From: Chloroflexota bacterium
GTDB lineage: Bacteria; Chloroflexota; Anaerolineae; UBA4142; SHND01
Assembly: GCA_004295045.1 (NCBI GenBank)
Contig: SHND01000059.1
Coordinates: 1 to 64,000, forward strand
Reading direction: 5' to 3'
Length of the DNA: 64,000 nucleotides
The notes beneath the pieces are model-generated. The model saw only the letters and a list, made by a program, of their open reading frames with translations, was not told where the DNA came from and did no database searches. The stretch's first letter is position 1; each line of letters starts with the position of its first letter. Positions 1-8,582 of the stretch are shown in pieces. The position numbers and the translations under genes are program-made.

Positions 1-1154
1 AGATCCCGGTCCGACTCACACTCAGGCTCATGGCACCAATGACAGGACGACCTCTGTGCCAACCGCGTGCGAGGAGGATAGCACATTTTCATCCTTGGTG
101 GTGCCCCTTCGGGCATAAGGACTCACACCATATTAGCACAGAGGGCTTTGTCCAGCGTTTGCTATCGCGCTTGCTCTTTATCTGTTTCTTGCAAAAGAAA
201 CGTTGGCTCAATCAAGCCTCGCGTTATCTCTTTGGCTTGTTTGACCGCGCCGAGCAAGGGGGCAAGGATTTTTATCGCGACTATTTGCACGATTTACTTT
301 TTAACGGCTTCAACAATTACGAGCGTGACAATCCGCACAAGATGCTGGAACTTCAAGAACGCATTGGCATCGTGCCATTTCTGAACGGAGGATTGTTTGA
401 AAGAAGCGAGCCGTGGGACGAACCCGAACGCGTCAATTTGAGCAATGCGGTCATGTCCCGTGTCTTGGGCGAAGATGGTTTGCTGCGCCGTTACAATTTC
501 ACGATTACGGAAAGTATGCCGTACACGCAGGAGATCGCGGTGGATCCCGAAATGCTCGGCAAGGTGTTTGAATCGGTGGTGCTGCAAAGCGAAGCGGCGG
601 TGGATTACAACGCGTCCGATTTACGCAAGGCGACCGGTTTGTACTATACGCCGCGCATCGTCGTGCATTTCATCTGTCGGGAAGTGATGCGCCAATTTCT
701 TGCTGCGCGCATCGAGGGCAAGGATATCATTACGCGTTTGCGCGTGCTGCTCGAATTGGACGCGGCGGACGGCATTGATGCAGAGGAAATGAATCAATTG
801 TGCGCGTTGCTTTCGGCGGACGAGGCGCGCGCCATTCGCGGACATCTCGAAACCATCAAGGCGTGCGACCCCTCCGTCGGTTCGGGCGCGTTCGCAGTGG
901 GCTTGCTCCAAGAATTTGTGAATCTGTGGATTTTGTGCGAGACGCGCGAACGCGGCAAGGACCCGCGTGAGGTACAAGACCCGAATTATTTGTATCACGT
1001 CCAGCGCAAATTCATCGAGTCGGCAATCTATGGCGTGGACATTCAGCTGCGGGCAATCGAGATTTGCAAGCTACGTGCTGACCGACAGCGCATCGTTTAC
1101 TTTTAACCGATAGCGCATCGCTTACTTTTGAACCTTAACAACCGACAGGTGATC

Positions 1155-1274
1155 GTTCAAAATTTGGGGATGATTTTGGACCGTAATCCTGCAATGACGC
1201 CCCATCTGACAGCGCAGCTGATGCGTTTCGTGAAACAGTTGCACCACCAAAATGAGTTTCCCCAAATTTTGAAC
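1155..1274. repeat. Perfect 16-bp inverted repeat inside the left end of the IS481-like element
   Basis: The sequence GTTCAAAATTTGGGGA at 1155-1170 is present as its exact reverse complement at 1259-1274, about 88 bp apart. It lies between terminal-motif copies upstream of the transposase gene. It could be a fold-back structure in the transcript or the remains of another element's ends; neither is proven. Confidence 0.75.
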
Positions 1275-1335
1275 AGTCACCCGACAGCGCATCGTTTACT
1301 TTTGTGCAATTGGTTCCGCCACTTGCGAGTATAGT

Positions 1336-1373
1336 TTCCTTCCCGGTAACCGTCAGCGGTACGGGGAGGAAAC
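1336..1373 (+). promoter_or_regulatory. Hairpin sequestering the transposase ribosome binding site
   Basis: A TTCCTTCCCGGTAACCG arm can pair imperfectly with CGGTACGGGGAGGAA just upstream of the ATG at 1375. The second arm contains the GGGGAGGAAA Shine-Dalgarno sequence. Masking of a transposase ribosome site in transcripts read in from outside is a known control in several IS families; its action here is inferred from complementarity only. Confidence 0.5.
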
Positions 1374-1374
1374 G

Positions 1375-2562
1375 ATGAAAGACGAACTCTCACTTCGCCA
1401 GCAAGCGATGCGGATGCGCTTGGCCGGCGAGTCGGTGCTCCTGATTTGCCGTACCGTGCGGCGCTCCAATATGTGGTTTCATAAATGGTGGCAACGCTAT
1501 CTGGAACTCAGCACCGAAGGACTTTACGATCTGACGCGTGCCAATCACCAAGTCGTGAATCGCACGCCGCTGCACATTGAACGCGCGGTGCTCAGCATTC
1601 GGCGGCGCCTCGCCGCCCATGCGACGCCACAAACGCGCTATGCCTATGTCGGGGCGGTGACGATTCAAACCGAGCTCAAAGCTTTGAGCTATACCCCGTT
1701 GCCGACCCTGCGGACCATCGAACGCATCTTGCAGCGTGCCAACCTGACCAGTCCGCGCCTCCGGCTGGCCCGCCGTTTGCCCCGCAGCAGCTATCCCGCG
1801 CCGCCCGCCCATGATTCCAATCAACTGCATCAAGTGGATTTGGTGGGGCCGCGTTATCTACAGGGCGATAAGACCAAGTATTACTTTGCGGTCTGCAAAG
1901 ATGTCTTTGACCAGTCCGTATACGTCGAATTTCTCGACGGGGCGACGCTGGAGCAGCTCTTGCCCTTTCTGGTGCACGCCTGGCAAGCCTTGGGGCTGCC
2001 GGAGCAAGTGCAGTTCGATAATGGTCGAGTGTTCTACGGTGGCGGATGGTGGGCGCGTTCCGTCAACCGTCTGCTGCGCCTCGTGTTGCGGTTGGGCATT
2101 CAGCCCATCTTCATTTCCGAAGCGAGTCCAGAACGCAATGGCTCGGTCGAGAACTTCAACGGCTGGTTTCAAACGCCGCTCTTGCGTCGCAGGTTTGGGT
2201 CAGCCGCCGCACTCCGTCGGGAATTGCGCCGTTTAGTGATAACGGCGAATGAACAACATGTGCATCAGCATCTGGGCTTCAAAACAGCTGCTCAGTTCCG
2301 CCGCAGCAAACGCCTCCGCAAAGTGCCTGCCAACTTCACTTTGGACTTTGACAAGATTCCGGTGACCGCAGGCAAGATTGTATTCATTCGCTGGATCCCG
2401 AGGCACGGCCGCGTGGATATCTTGGGCGAGTCGGTGAAAATTGGGCGGTGCTACCGCGATCAGTATGTTAAGGTGATGCTCAATACGCTCAAGCCCAGCT
2501 TGAAGGTGTACTTGAACGGACGTCTCATCAAGCAGATTTCCTTCAAGTTGCGGCTCGGCTAA
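1375..2562 (+). CDS. IS481-like transposase (rve integrase fold)
   Basis: A 395-residue single-ORF transposase. The N-terminal helix-turn-helix region (about residues 5-45) should bind the end motifs. A retroviral-integrase-type catalytic domain follows, with the acidic triad visible as HQVDLVGP, VQFDNG and GSVENFN. The start at 1375 is supported by the strong GGGGAGGAAA ribosome site. The gene is intact and fills most of the 1559-bp element, so the element may still be mobile. The family name IS481-like rests on the single ORF, its size and the rve domain; another rve-bearing family is possible. Confidence 0.85.
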   Translation: MKDELSLRQQAMRMRLAGESVLLICRTVRRSNMWFHKWWQRYLELSTEGLYDLTRANHQVVNRTPLHIERAVLSIRRRLAAHATPQTRYAYVGAVTIQTELKALSYTPLPTLRTIERILQRANLTSPRLRLARRLPRSSYPAPPAHDSNQLHQVDLVGPRYLQGDKTKYYFAVCKDVFDQSVYVEFLDGATLEQLLPFLVHAWQALGLPEQVQFDNGRVFYGGGWWARSVNRLLRLVLRLGIQPIFISEASPERNGSVENFNGWFQTPLLRRRFGSAAALRRELRRLVITANEQHVHQHLGFKTAAQFRRSKRLRKVPANFTLDFDKIPVTAGKIVFIRWIPRHGRVDILGESVKIGRCYRDQYVKVMLNTLKPSLKVYLNGRLIKQISFKLRLG

Positions 2563-4326
2563 GTTCAAAAGTAAGCAATGCGCTGACGGTTACCATCACC
2601 TCAAAAGTAAACGTAGGACCGCTGTCGGTCAGCAGCTACGTTTGTGGCTTTCGCTCGCGGTGGATTTTCAACCTGACGCCGACCCGCGTTTTGCGACGCG
2701 CGAAAAATTTCAAGAGGCAATCAACAAAATCGAACCATTGCCCAATCTCGCCTACAAAATTCGACGCGGCGATTCTTTGCTCGACCAAATTCACGGACAA
2801 GATTTTTTGCTCGACAAGGTAAAGGCGGACGCGCAAATCGTCGACGCGTACCATCGCATCGAAAAGGAACAGCAAAATTTTTTCAACGCGCAGCACCCTG
2901 ACAAGAAACGCAACATGCGCCGTCGCGTGCTGGACGAACGTTTGCGGCTCGCCGAACGCTATTTGAAACGGATGAAGGAACGGGTGGCAACGTATCAAAC
3001 GGCGATGTTTGGCGAAACGGAAAAGCAAGCCGCCGCGCGCAAGCAGCGCGAGGAACAGACGGCGAAACTGGAAGCGGCGGAACGCGCTTTGAAACGCGCG
3101 CAGCGCACATTCAATCCGCTCAAAGCAAAATCGCGCGTGACGCCTGCCGACGAAATGATTTTGGACGAATTGGAAGCGGGCAGTGAACAAGACATGACGT
3201 TCGCGTGGCGTTTAGATTTTCCCGAAGTATTTCAACGGCGCGAGCGCGAAGGGTTCGATTTGATTGTGGGCAATCCGCCTTTCGTCACCGCGCGCAATCC
3301 CGAAAAACGTGAATTGTATCGAGCGCGCTGGAAAGAGGTGTGCCACGGCAAATATCTGCTCGTCGCGCCCTTTTTTGCGCGCGCGTTCGGCATTCTTGGG
3401 CGACGAACTGCCGCAGAATGATTTCAGCTTGGGAGACGCGTGGAAATGGTATGGCGCATGAATGGACAAGCAAACCGCGCGTGCCTTTGTCGTTCTCGTG
3501 GATCTTTCCTCTGCATCCCTTCCCCTCGCGGACCTGGACGCGTTATTCTCCTCCGCGCGAGATTTGGAGAGGCAGTGGCAGCATAACCGCGTGCGTGTCT
3601 TGCATCTCATTGCGGGCTGTTGGAACCAGCTCGAGCTAAAACGATATTACGATGTGGGCATACAAACCTCCTTCCCGTATACGCGCGCCGATAATTATTT
3701 CGTGTGGCGCGGTTTGAGCCTATCTGAAGTGCATGGCCTCCTAACTCAGAAACGGCGCGCAGACGCGAACAAGTTGAACGCCAAACTCTTGCTCGAGCTT
3801 TGTGATAGACATGCAGGGGCGATTGTAGATACGTTGTTGCAGCTGGATACGCGGGAATTCAACCTTGACCAGCTTTTCACCGCACTGAAACAGGTCGCGC
3901 GCACAAGTTCCTCAAGCGATGCGCTGGTGGCACTCTGGCAAGCTTTGCCTGTACGCAACCGACAGACGCTTCAGCGTCTTGTGACGAGGCGGCACATCCG
4001 CGCCACAGCAGAGCATCCTGACATCATGCCGCTCGTAGATGCGGGGGTCGCCAAACTCGAGCTGCTTGGAGACACAAGCTACATAACGTTTTGTTCTTGG
4101 TTCGTAGAGCTTGTCGTTCGCGTACGCGGTTCTGAAATTGGGTTGGCGGAGCTGGGCGATCCGATTATCCCCGCGCGATATCTGATGCCGTCAACATCCG
4201 TCCTCAACCTCGAAGCGTACCATCTTATCCATGACATCGAAAATACCGCGCGCAATGTGGTGACACACGCACTCTACAACGCAGCTGCGAACGGCGATGC
4301 GATCTTGGTGGGACAAAATGTTAAAC

Positions 4327-5269
4327 ACCTAATGTGCAACACTTTTTAGCCAGCGATCAAACTGTCTAAATCGAGTGGAGCGTGAAAACGTTGCAAGTTT
4401 AGAAAAACTCCGACCGTATGCGCCAAGACTTTGCGAATGAGGCGATGTTGAAAATGCCACATATCGCGTACGCGAATCTGTGCAATGGCGAAGCGTTCGG
4501 TCAGATGTGAGCCAACCGTCTCAACGCGCTTGCGAATGCGCCGACAGGTTTTCATGAGTTGCCGTGAATGAGTTGCCGACATATTTTTACGCGGGGGTGT
4601 AATCACGTACACCCCGTTGCGTTCGGCCAATACAGTTTGGCGAACCTGATCGATAAATCCTTTATCCGCAGGTACACTGCCCACAAAGCCGCGCACCAAT
4701 TCATCCAACGCTTGAATGTCATGCGGACGGGCGGATAACAAAGGAAAGTGCGTAATCATCCCAGCGTGCGAAATGCGTAAACCGAGTTTGAAGCCGTAAT
4801 AATGCATTTCTTTGGCAGCACAATAGCCATAATCGGCGGCAGGCTTGAAACAGCGATCGCGCCGGCTGCGCGTATAGACACACACAGCCACAGGCAACGT
4901 ATCAATGATTTGCACAGGGTCTTCAGCTTGCCCACTAACAATGGTGAAGCGTTGTTGAATCAGGCTCTTGGTGTGCCAGAGATTCGCCGCCTGCCGCACA
5001 AATTGTGTGCGTTCCCGCAATGCGGGAAACCAATCTTGATAATGTTCCTGAAAATGGTCGAAAATATCTTGGTCGTTGTGCAGCTTGAAAAACTCGCCGC
5101 AAATTTCGATGGTCATGACTTCTTCATCACTCAAGGCGGGTGCGAAGCCACCGTGCCGAATCCGCGTCAACGCTTGCAAAGCGCGATATTGTTCACAGAC
5201 CAACAAGTAGACCGTTATGATAAAATCAGTGCGATCCATTGAGCGTTCCTCAAGAGTCGCACATTAGGT
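4327..5269 (-). mobile_element. IS982-family insertion sequence, 943 bp
   Basis: The terminal inverted repeats are ACCTAATGTGCAAC at 4327 and, on the opposite strand, ACCTAATGTGCGAC ending at 5269. The flanking 8-mers TGTTAAAC (4319-4326) and TAATAAAC (5270-5277) match at six of eight positions and are best read as a decayed target duplication. With an 8-bp duplication the interrupted gene is restored in frame. The element contains a single transposase gene on the minus strand. Confidence 0.85.
4346..5239 (-). CDS. IS982-family transposase (DDE)
   Basis: A 297-residue protein filling the element, the usual size for IS982 transposases (about 290 residues). The N-terminal part matches the family pattern (SDEEVMTIEICGEF; HYQDWFPAL). 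Likely catalytic acidic residues lie in IIDTLPVAVC, VPADKGFID and HLTERFAI. A GAGGAAC ribosome site precedes the ATG. The reading frame is complete from near one inverted repeat to near the other, so the element appears potentially active. It acts by cut-and-paste or copy-out on its own ends. Confidence 0.9.
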   Translation of the reverse strand: MDRTDFIITVYLLVCEQYRALQALTRIRHGGFAPALSDEEVMTIEICGEFFKLHNDQDIFDHFQEHYQDWFPALRERTQFVRQAANLWHTKSLIQQRFTIVSGQAEDPVQIIDTLPVAVCVYTRSRRDRCFKPAADYGYCAAKEMHYYGFKLGLRISHAGMITHFPLLSARPHDIQALDELVRGFVGSVPADKGFIDQVRQTVLAERNGVYVITPPRKNMSATHSRQLMKTCRRIRKRVETVGSHLTERFAIAQIRVRDMWHFQHRLIRKVLAHTVGVFLNLQRFHAPLDLDSLIAG

Positions 5270-5631
5270 TAATAAACATAATCCTGATAAAAATTGCTTT
5301 GAAGATGCGCAGTTGCGCGCGGAGGAGTGGCGGGAGCGTAGTCAGCGTAGGGGTTTGCCAGTGCAGCTAAACTCGAACATTGCCTACCTTTCCATGAGTG
5401 ACCTTGCTGACCTGATTGAAACCATCGGAATTGAACGCAAGTGGCTGTCATGGCAGGCACTCGCGAATACGCTGCACGGGATTCGCGATGTGCGCGACGC
5501 AGTCATGCACAATCAGTTGATTGACCAGCGCGTGCTTACGCGGCTTTATGACTTGCGCGAACAAATCTACGCCGCGCTGGCAGAGCAAGGATGATGAATG
5601 TAACGCTTGTTTAGCGAAATTATCTGGCGAA

Positions 5632-6938
5632 TATGGCGACTGCAAAGTCTGTTGACAACTGAATAAAAATGACCTTCTTCCGTTAAGATGGGAAGTGCCA
5701 ACAACTCATCGCACGGAGGAAGATCATGAAACAGTATATTGCACCAACCTTTGACGTCAACCTCGACCCTGCTGGTTTGGTCTTTGATCTAACCAGTTTA
5801 TATGCGACCTTTGCGCGGCTTACGGATGGGCGCGATGTGCGCGGCATTCGCTATAGTTTGCCGACCATGTTGACGTTTGTCACGCTCGCCAAGTTGTCTG
5901 GTGAAAACAGTTTGGCAGGCATCGCCGAGTGGGTGAACTATCGAATTGATGCCTTGAGCGCGGCGCTGGGTTTGAAAAAAAAGCGCGCGCCCGTAGCCAC
6001 GACCTATAGTCGCGTGCTGGCCGATGCGGTAGATGTTCAGGAACTGGAAGGTGTGATTCATGATTTTTTTGCGAGCCAACCCCATGCCGGACAGAGTGTG
6101 CATTTGATTATCGACGGCAAGGAATTACGCGGCACCATTGCCGCGGGACAGAGGCATGGCATCCGGCTGTTGGCGGCGTTTCTGCCTGCCGAAGGATGGG
6201 TGCTCCTGCAAGTTCAAGTGGCGCGCGGCGAAAATGAAATTGGAGCGTCGTTGCGCCTCCTCCAAGCCCTTGATTTACGCGGCAAAATCGTCAGTGGCGA
6301 TGCGCTGTTGGCGCAACACGAGCTATCGCGCGGGATTGTCGAGGGCGGTGGCGAATACCTTTGGACGGTCAAAACGAATCAAGCCGAGTTATACGCCGAC
6401 ATTCAAACCTTGTTTGCGCCGGAGCGTGTGACTAAAGGCTTTAGTGCGCCGCAAAAGGACCTGCGCCAAGCCGCTTCGCAGGAAAAAAGGCACGGGCGTC
6501 TCGAATGTCGCATTCTAACGGCAAGTCGCGAACTCAAAGGCTATCTGGGTTGGCCGTATGCGGAACAAGTCTTTCAGGTGGAACGTCACACACTTCGTTT
6601 AAAAGATGGCAAAGCCACGCACGCACTTGCCTACGGCATTACCAGTTTGACGCCGCACGAGGCGAGTGCCCAACGCTTGTTGGACTTGGTGCGGGAACAT
6701 TGGCAGATTGAAACCGGCTTGCATTGTCGGCGCGACCAAACTTTGCGCGAAGATTGGTGTCACGTCCGACGCGGCAGCGCACCGCAGGCACTCGCAACGC
6801 TGAACAATCTGATTATTGGACTGGTCTTGCGCCCAGGCAAACGCAATCTCGCACACATGCGGCGGCGCTTCAACGCCTTCGCGCACGAAGCGCTCCATCT
6901 TGTTTTAGCGTCACCAATCTGACTTTGCAGCTGCCATG
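5632..6938 (+). mobile_element. ISAs1-family insertion sequence, 1307 bp, with 9-bp target duplication
   Basis: The left end begins TATGGCGACTGCAAAGTC at 5632 and the right end, on the opposite strand, begins CATGGCAGCTGCAAAGTC at 6938. The 9-bp direct repeat TCTGGCGAA flanks it at 5623-5631 and 6939-6947. The element sits between the end of the HEPN-like remnant (stop at 5594) and the promoter region of the next gene, so it breaks no coding frame. Confidence 0.85.
5726..6922 (+). CDS. ISAs1-family transposase
   Basis: A 398-residue transposase, the usual length for ISAs1 proteins. The family hallmarks are visible: LTDGRDVRGIRYSLP near the N-terminus, the first catalytic Asp in LIIDGKELRG, the second in VSGDALLAQ, and the C-terminal WQIETGLH...DQTLREDWC block carrying the Glu. 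A GGAGGAAG ribosome site precedes the ATG at 5726. The frame is complete and ends 16 bp inside the right end, so the element may be functional. Confidence 0.92.
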   Translation: MKQYIAPTFDVNLDPAGLVFDLTSLYATFARLTDGRDVRGIRYSLPTMLTFVTLAKLSGENSLAGIAEWVNYRIDALSAALGLKKKRAPVATTYSRVLADAVDVQELEGVIHDFFASQPHAGQSVHLIIDGKELRGTIAAGQRHGIRLLAAFLPAEGWVLLQVQVARGENEIGASLRLLQALDLRGKIVSGDALLAQHELSRGIVEGGGEYLWTVKTNQAELYADIQTLFAPERVTKGFSAPQKDLRQAASQEKRHGRLECRILTASRELKGYLGWPYAEQVFQVERHTLRLKDGKATHALAYGITSLTPHEASAQRLLDLVREHWQIETGLHCRRDQTLREDWCHVRRGSAPQALATLNNLIIGLVLRPGKRNLAHMRRRFNAFAHEALHLVLASPI

Positions 6939-6955
6939 TCTGGCGAAAAAAATGA

Positions 6956-6986
6956 TTGACACGCTTCTCGCACGCGTGGTAAAGTA
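6956..6986 (+). promoter_or_regulatory. Candidate sigma-70-type promoter for the three-gene signalling cassette
   Basis: TTGACA at about 6956-6961, an 18-bp spacer and TAAAGT (four of six matches to TATAAT) lie just upstream of the first cassette gene and begin about 9 bp past the ISAs1 duplication. Only the sequence match supports it; the adjacent IS could also supply or block transcription. Confidence 0.5.
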
Positions 6987-7004
6987 ATCGCGTTCTTTTC
7001 TTGC

Positions 7005-8582
7005 ATGACAAGCGAGTCCAAGTTTATGCAAAGTGAAATTCCCCCCTTGCTCCGCGCTCTGCATGAGCGCTTCCGCTTCCGTATTTCCGGCCCGCGCAGG
7101 ATTGCGCGCGTTGATGCCTTTACAATTGACCTTGCCGATTGGAAATTAAGTTTAACGAATCGGAACCCATGCTTCTGGATTCACACGCCCGAACTGCTCG
7201 CGCTGCCCACTGCAGATTTGGCAGATGAAATCACGGACGCCGCGCGAGAACAGGGATGGTTGAGTGAGACAACGCTCATCCTCTTTGAGGGCAACGGGAC
7301 GGAATTGCGGCGACATTTGGCACTCACATATGATCCGTTTTTGGTAGTGGACGCGGCGCAGCAAAAAGAGATTGTGAGTGCGCCGTCGCCGCGACGTGTG
7401 TTGGTGGACTTGCTCCTCACGCAGGTTCCCCGCTGCGAACTTGCACCTTACGAAACCAATCGTCCCGTCACCGGCAACCGCTTTTTTGGTCGAGATCACG
7501 AAATCCGAGAGCTCCTCAAGAGCCAAGATAACTATCTGCTCATCGGTTTTCGCCGCATTGGCAAGACTTCGCTCTTGAAAGAACTCCAGCGTCTCATGGA
7601 CGACCGCGACCCGCCGGGCGACGACGAACTGCGGCGGGTCTATGTAGATTGCGCCGTGATTACGACAGCGGAGGAACTCTATACTGAAATCGTTTCGCGG
7701 CTAAGTCCGGCAGATCTCAAACGCATTTTGGGGCGTCAGTCCAAACGCTATCAGCGGCAGATGTTTGAAAATCTCGCGGACCTGCATGGGGGGCAAATCA
7801 CGTATCTACTCGATGAAATTGACCCATTGCTTGAGAACGAAATCCAAGCCAAAGAGTTTTGGGACGCGCTGCGGGGCGCGTCTTCCGCCGACAAAGCAGT
7901 GGCACGGTTTATCATGGCGGGATATCGGCAAGCGCGCCGCGCCCGCAACGACCCTGACCATCCGATCTACAATGTTTGCAAGTCGTATCCGCTTGGCGCG
8001 CTCTCGCTCGGCGATGTGCGCGGCATGATCGAGAAACCGATGGCGGATTTGAGGGTGCATTTGGAAAAGCGCGAGGAGTTCGTTCATCAGATTTATTCCG
8101 AAACAGCGGGCTTGCCAAACCTTGTTCAATTCTACTGCTACACACTGTTGCAGCGGCTCGACCGTGGTGAAATTCCCGGCGATACCGTTCGCCTTCAAGA
8201 TTTGCGCGCGGTGTATGACAGCCCCGAAATGCGCGATTACATGCTCGAAAGTTTTATGGCAAACTCGGAACCCATCGAACGCGCGCTCGTTGCAGTAATG
8301 GCGTCGAGTCACTTTGGCATACGCGGTGAACCCTTCACCCTTGCCAATATCACCGCCGAGATGCGCCGCCACCATTTCTCCCTCAAGCTGCCTATATTAG
8401 ACAGTGCTTGCCGTGACCTTGTCAATGGCGGATTTCTCTCGCCCGAGCGCGACACTTTCCATTTTACGATCCCAGTCTTTGCGCTTCTCATTCGTGAAAA
8501 TTATTCGGTGGACGCATTTCTCCAAGACCTGCGAAATGAATTTAAACACCGTCCCGAACCGCGCGGAGGACACGTCGCGTGA
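7005..8582 (+). CDS. P-loop ATPase, first gene of a signalling/conflict cassette
   Basis: A 525-residue soluble protein. About 150 N-terminal residues form a domain I do not recognise. An AAA/STAND-like ATPase follows, with Walker A GFRRIGKTS at residues 181-189, Walker B YLLDEID ending near residue 273, and a helical C-terminal region of winged-helix type (about 420-500). The segment NRFFGRDHEI just before the P-loop is typical of archaeal-type/STAND ATPases that bind and switch on a partner. The stop codon overlaps the GTG start of the next gene. A second possible start lies at 7026; neither has a clear ribosome site. Its likely role is an NTP-dependent switch or scaffold acting with the two downstream proteins; the substrate is unknown. 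Confidence 0.75.
   Translation: MTSESKFMQSEIPPLLRALHERFRFRISGPRRIARVDAFTIDLADWKLSLTNRNPCFWIHTPELLALPTADLADEITDAAREQGWLSETTLILFEGNGTELRRHLALTYDPFLVVDAAQQKEIVSAPSPRRVLVDLLLTQVPRCELAPYETNRPVTGNRFFGRDHEIRELLKSQDNYLLIGFRRIGKTSLLKELQRLMDDRDPPGDDELRRVYVDCAVITTAEELYTEIVSRLSPADLKRILGRQSKRYQRQMFENLADLHGGQITYLLDEIDPLLENEIQAKEFWDALRGASSADKAVARFIMAGYRQARRARNDPDHPIYNVCKSYPLGALSLGDVRGMIEKPMADLRVHLEKREEFVHQIYSETAGLPNLVQFYCYTLLQRLDRGEIPGDTVRLQDLRAVYDSPEMRDYMLESFMANSEPIERALVAVMASSHFGIRGEPFTLANITAEMRRHHFSLKLPILDSACRDLVNGGFLSPERDTFHFTIPVFALLIRENYSVDAFLQDLRNEFKHRPEPRGGHVA

Larger units (their letters stand above)
1076..2634 (+). mobile_element. IS481-like insertion sequence, 1559 bp, with 6-bp target duplication
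   Basis: The ends are inverted repeats starting TGCTGACCGACAGCG. The left copy begins at 1076 and the right copy, on the minus strand, begins at 2634. The 6-bp direct repeat GCTACG flanks the element at 1070-1075 and 2635-2640. Cutting out the element plus one duplication rejoins the methylase codons for KLR and LWL. It carries one transposase gene. Both ends carry further copies of a motif resembling the terminal one (left: about 1081-1104, 1105-1129, 1280-1303; right: two copies on the opposite strand within 2570-2634). Confidence 0.9.
138..3420 (+). pseudogene. Truncated Eco57I/PglX-like N6-adenine DNA methylase, split by an IS481-like element
   Basis: The coding parts are about 138-1075 and 2641-3420. 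The first part has a methylase core with the SAM-binding-type stretch CDPSVGSGAF and ends at IYGVDIQLRAIEICKLR. The second part resumes with LWLSLAVDF and contains the catalytic-type motif VGNPPF, as in Eco57I/BREX-PglX class enzymes. Removing the IS and one copy of its 6-bp duplication restores a continuous frame across the junction. The N-terminus is missing: the residues encoded before about base 138 look like unrelated sequence, and I see nothing recognisable in bases 1-137. The C-terminus is also lost: after the GKYLLVAPFFARAFGILG stretch the frame runs into foreign sequence near 3396 and stops. It is therefore dead as a methylase. Family assignment is good; which restriction or BREX system it came from cannot be told. 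Confidence 0.82.
3396..5594 (+). pseudogene. C-terminal part of an ATPase/HEPN-like conflict protein, split by an IS982-family element
   Basis: The coding parts are 3396-4326 and 5278-5594. A short in-frame tail ending DFSLGDAWKWYGA stops at 3461, and an ATG follows directly at 3462, so the TGA may be a nonsense change in a once longer gene. The 3462 frame has a Walker-B/sensor-like core (FVVLVDLS, RVRVLHLIAGCW) and a winged-helix-like segment (about 3900-4100). After the IS is removed with one 8-bp duplication it continues to a C-terminus containing RDAVMH (codons 5493-5510), an Rx4H motif of HEPN ribonucleases. The nucleotide-binding P-loop is absent, presumably lost in the deletion that joined this gene to the methylase near 3396. 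Similarity to STAND ATPase-HEPN proteins is inferred from pattern, not alignment. Confidence 0.55.

Noticed and set aside
30..137. N-terminal extension of the methylase frame from 30
   Set aside because: The residues before about base 138 have an unusual composition unlike the rest and unlike methylases; more likely foreign sequence at a truncation point.
1128..1334. Short plus-strand frame of 68 codons inside the left end of the IS481-like element
   Set aside because: It covers terminal-motif repeats, lacks a ribosome site and resembles nothing known; the transposase gene starts after it.
30..3420. Calling the methylase remnant a BREX pglX gene
   Set aside because: No other BREX genes are seen and both ends are missing, so Eco57I-type or other class cannot be separated from PglX.
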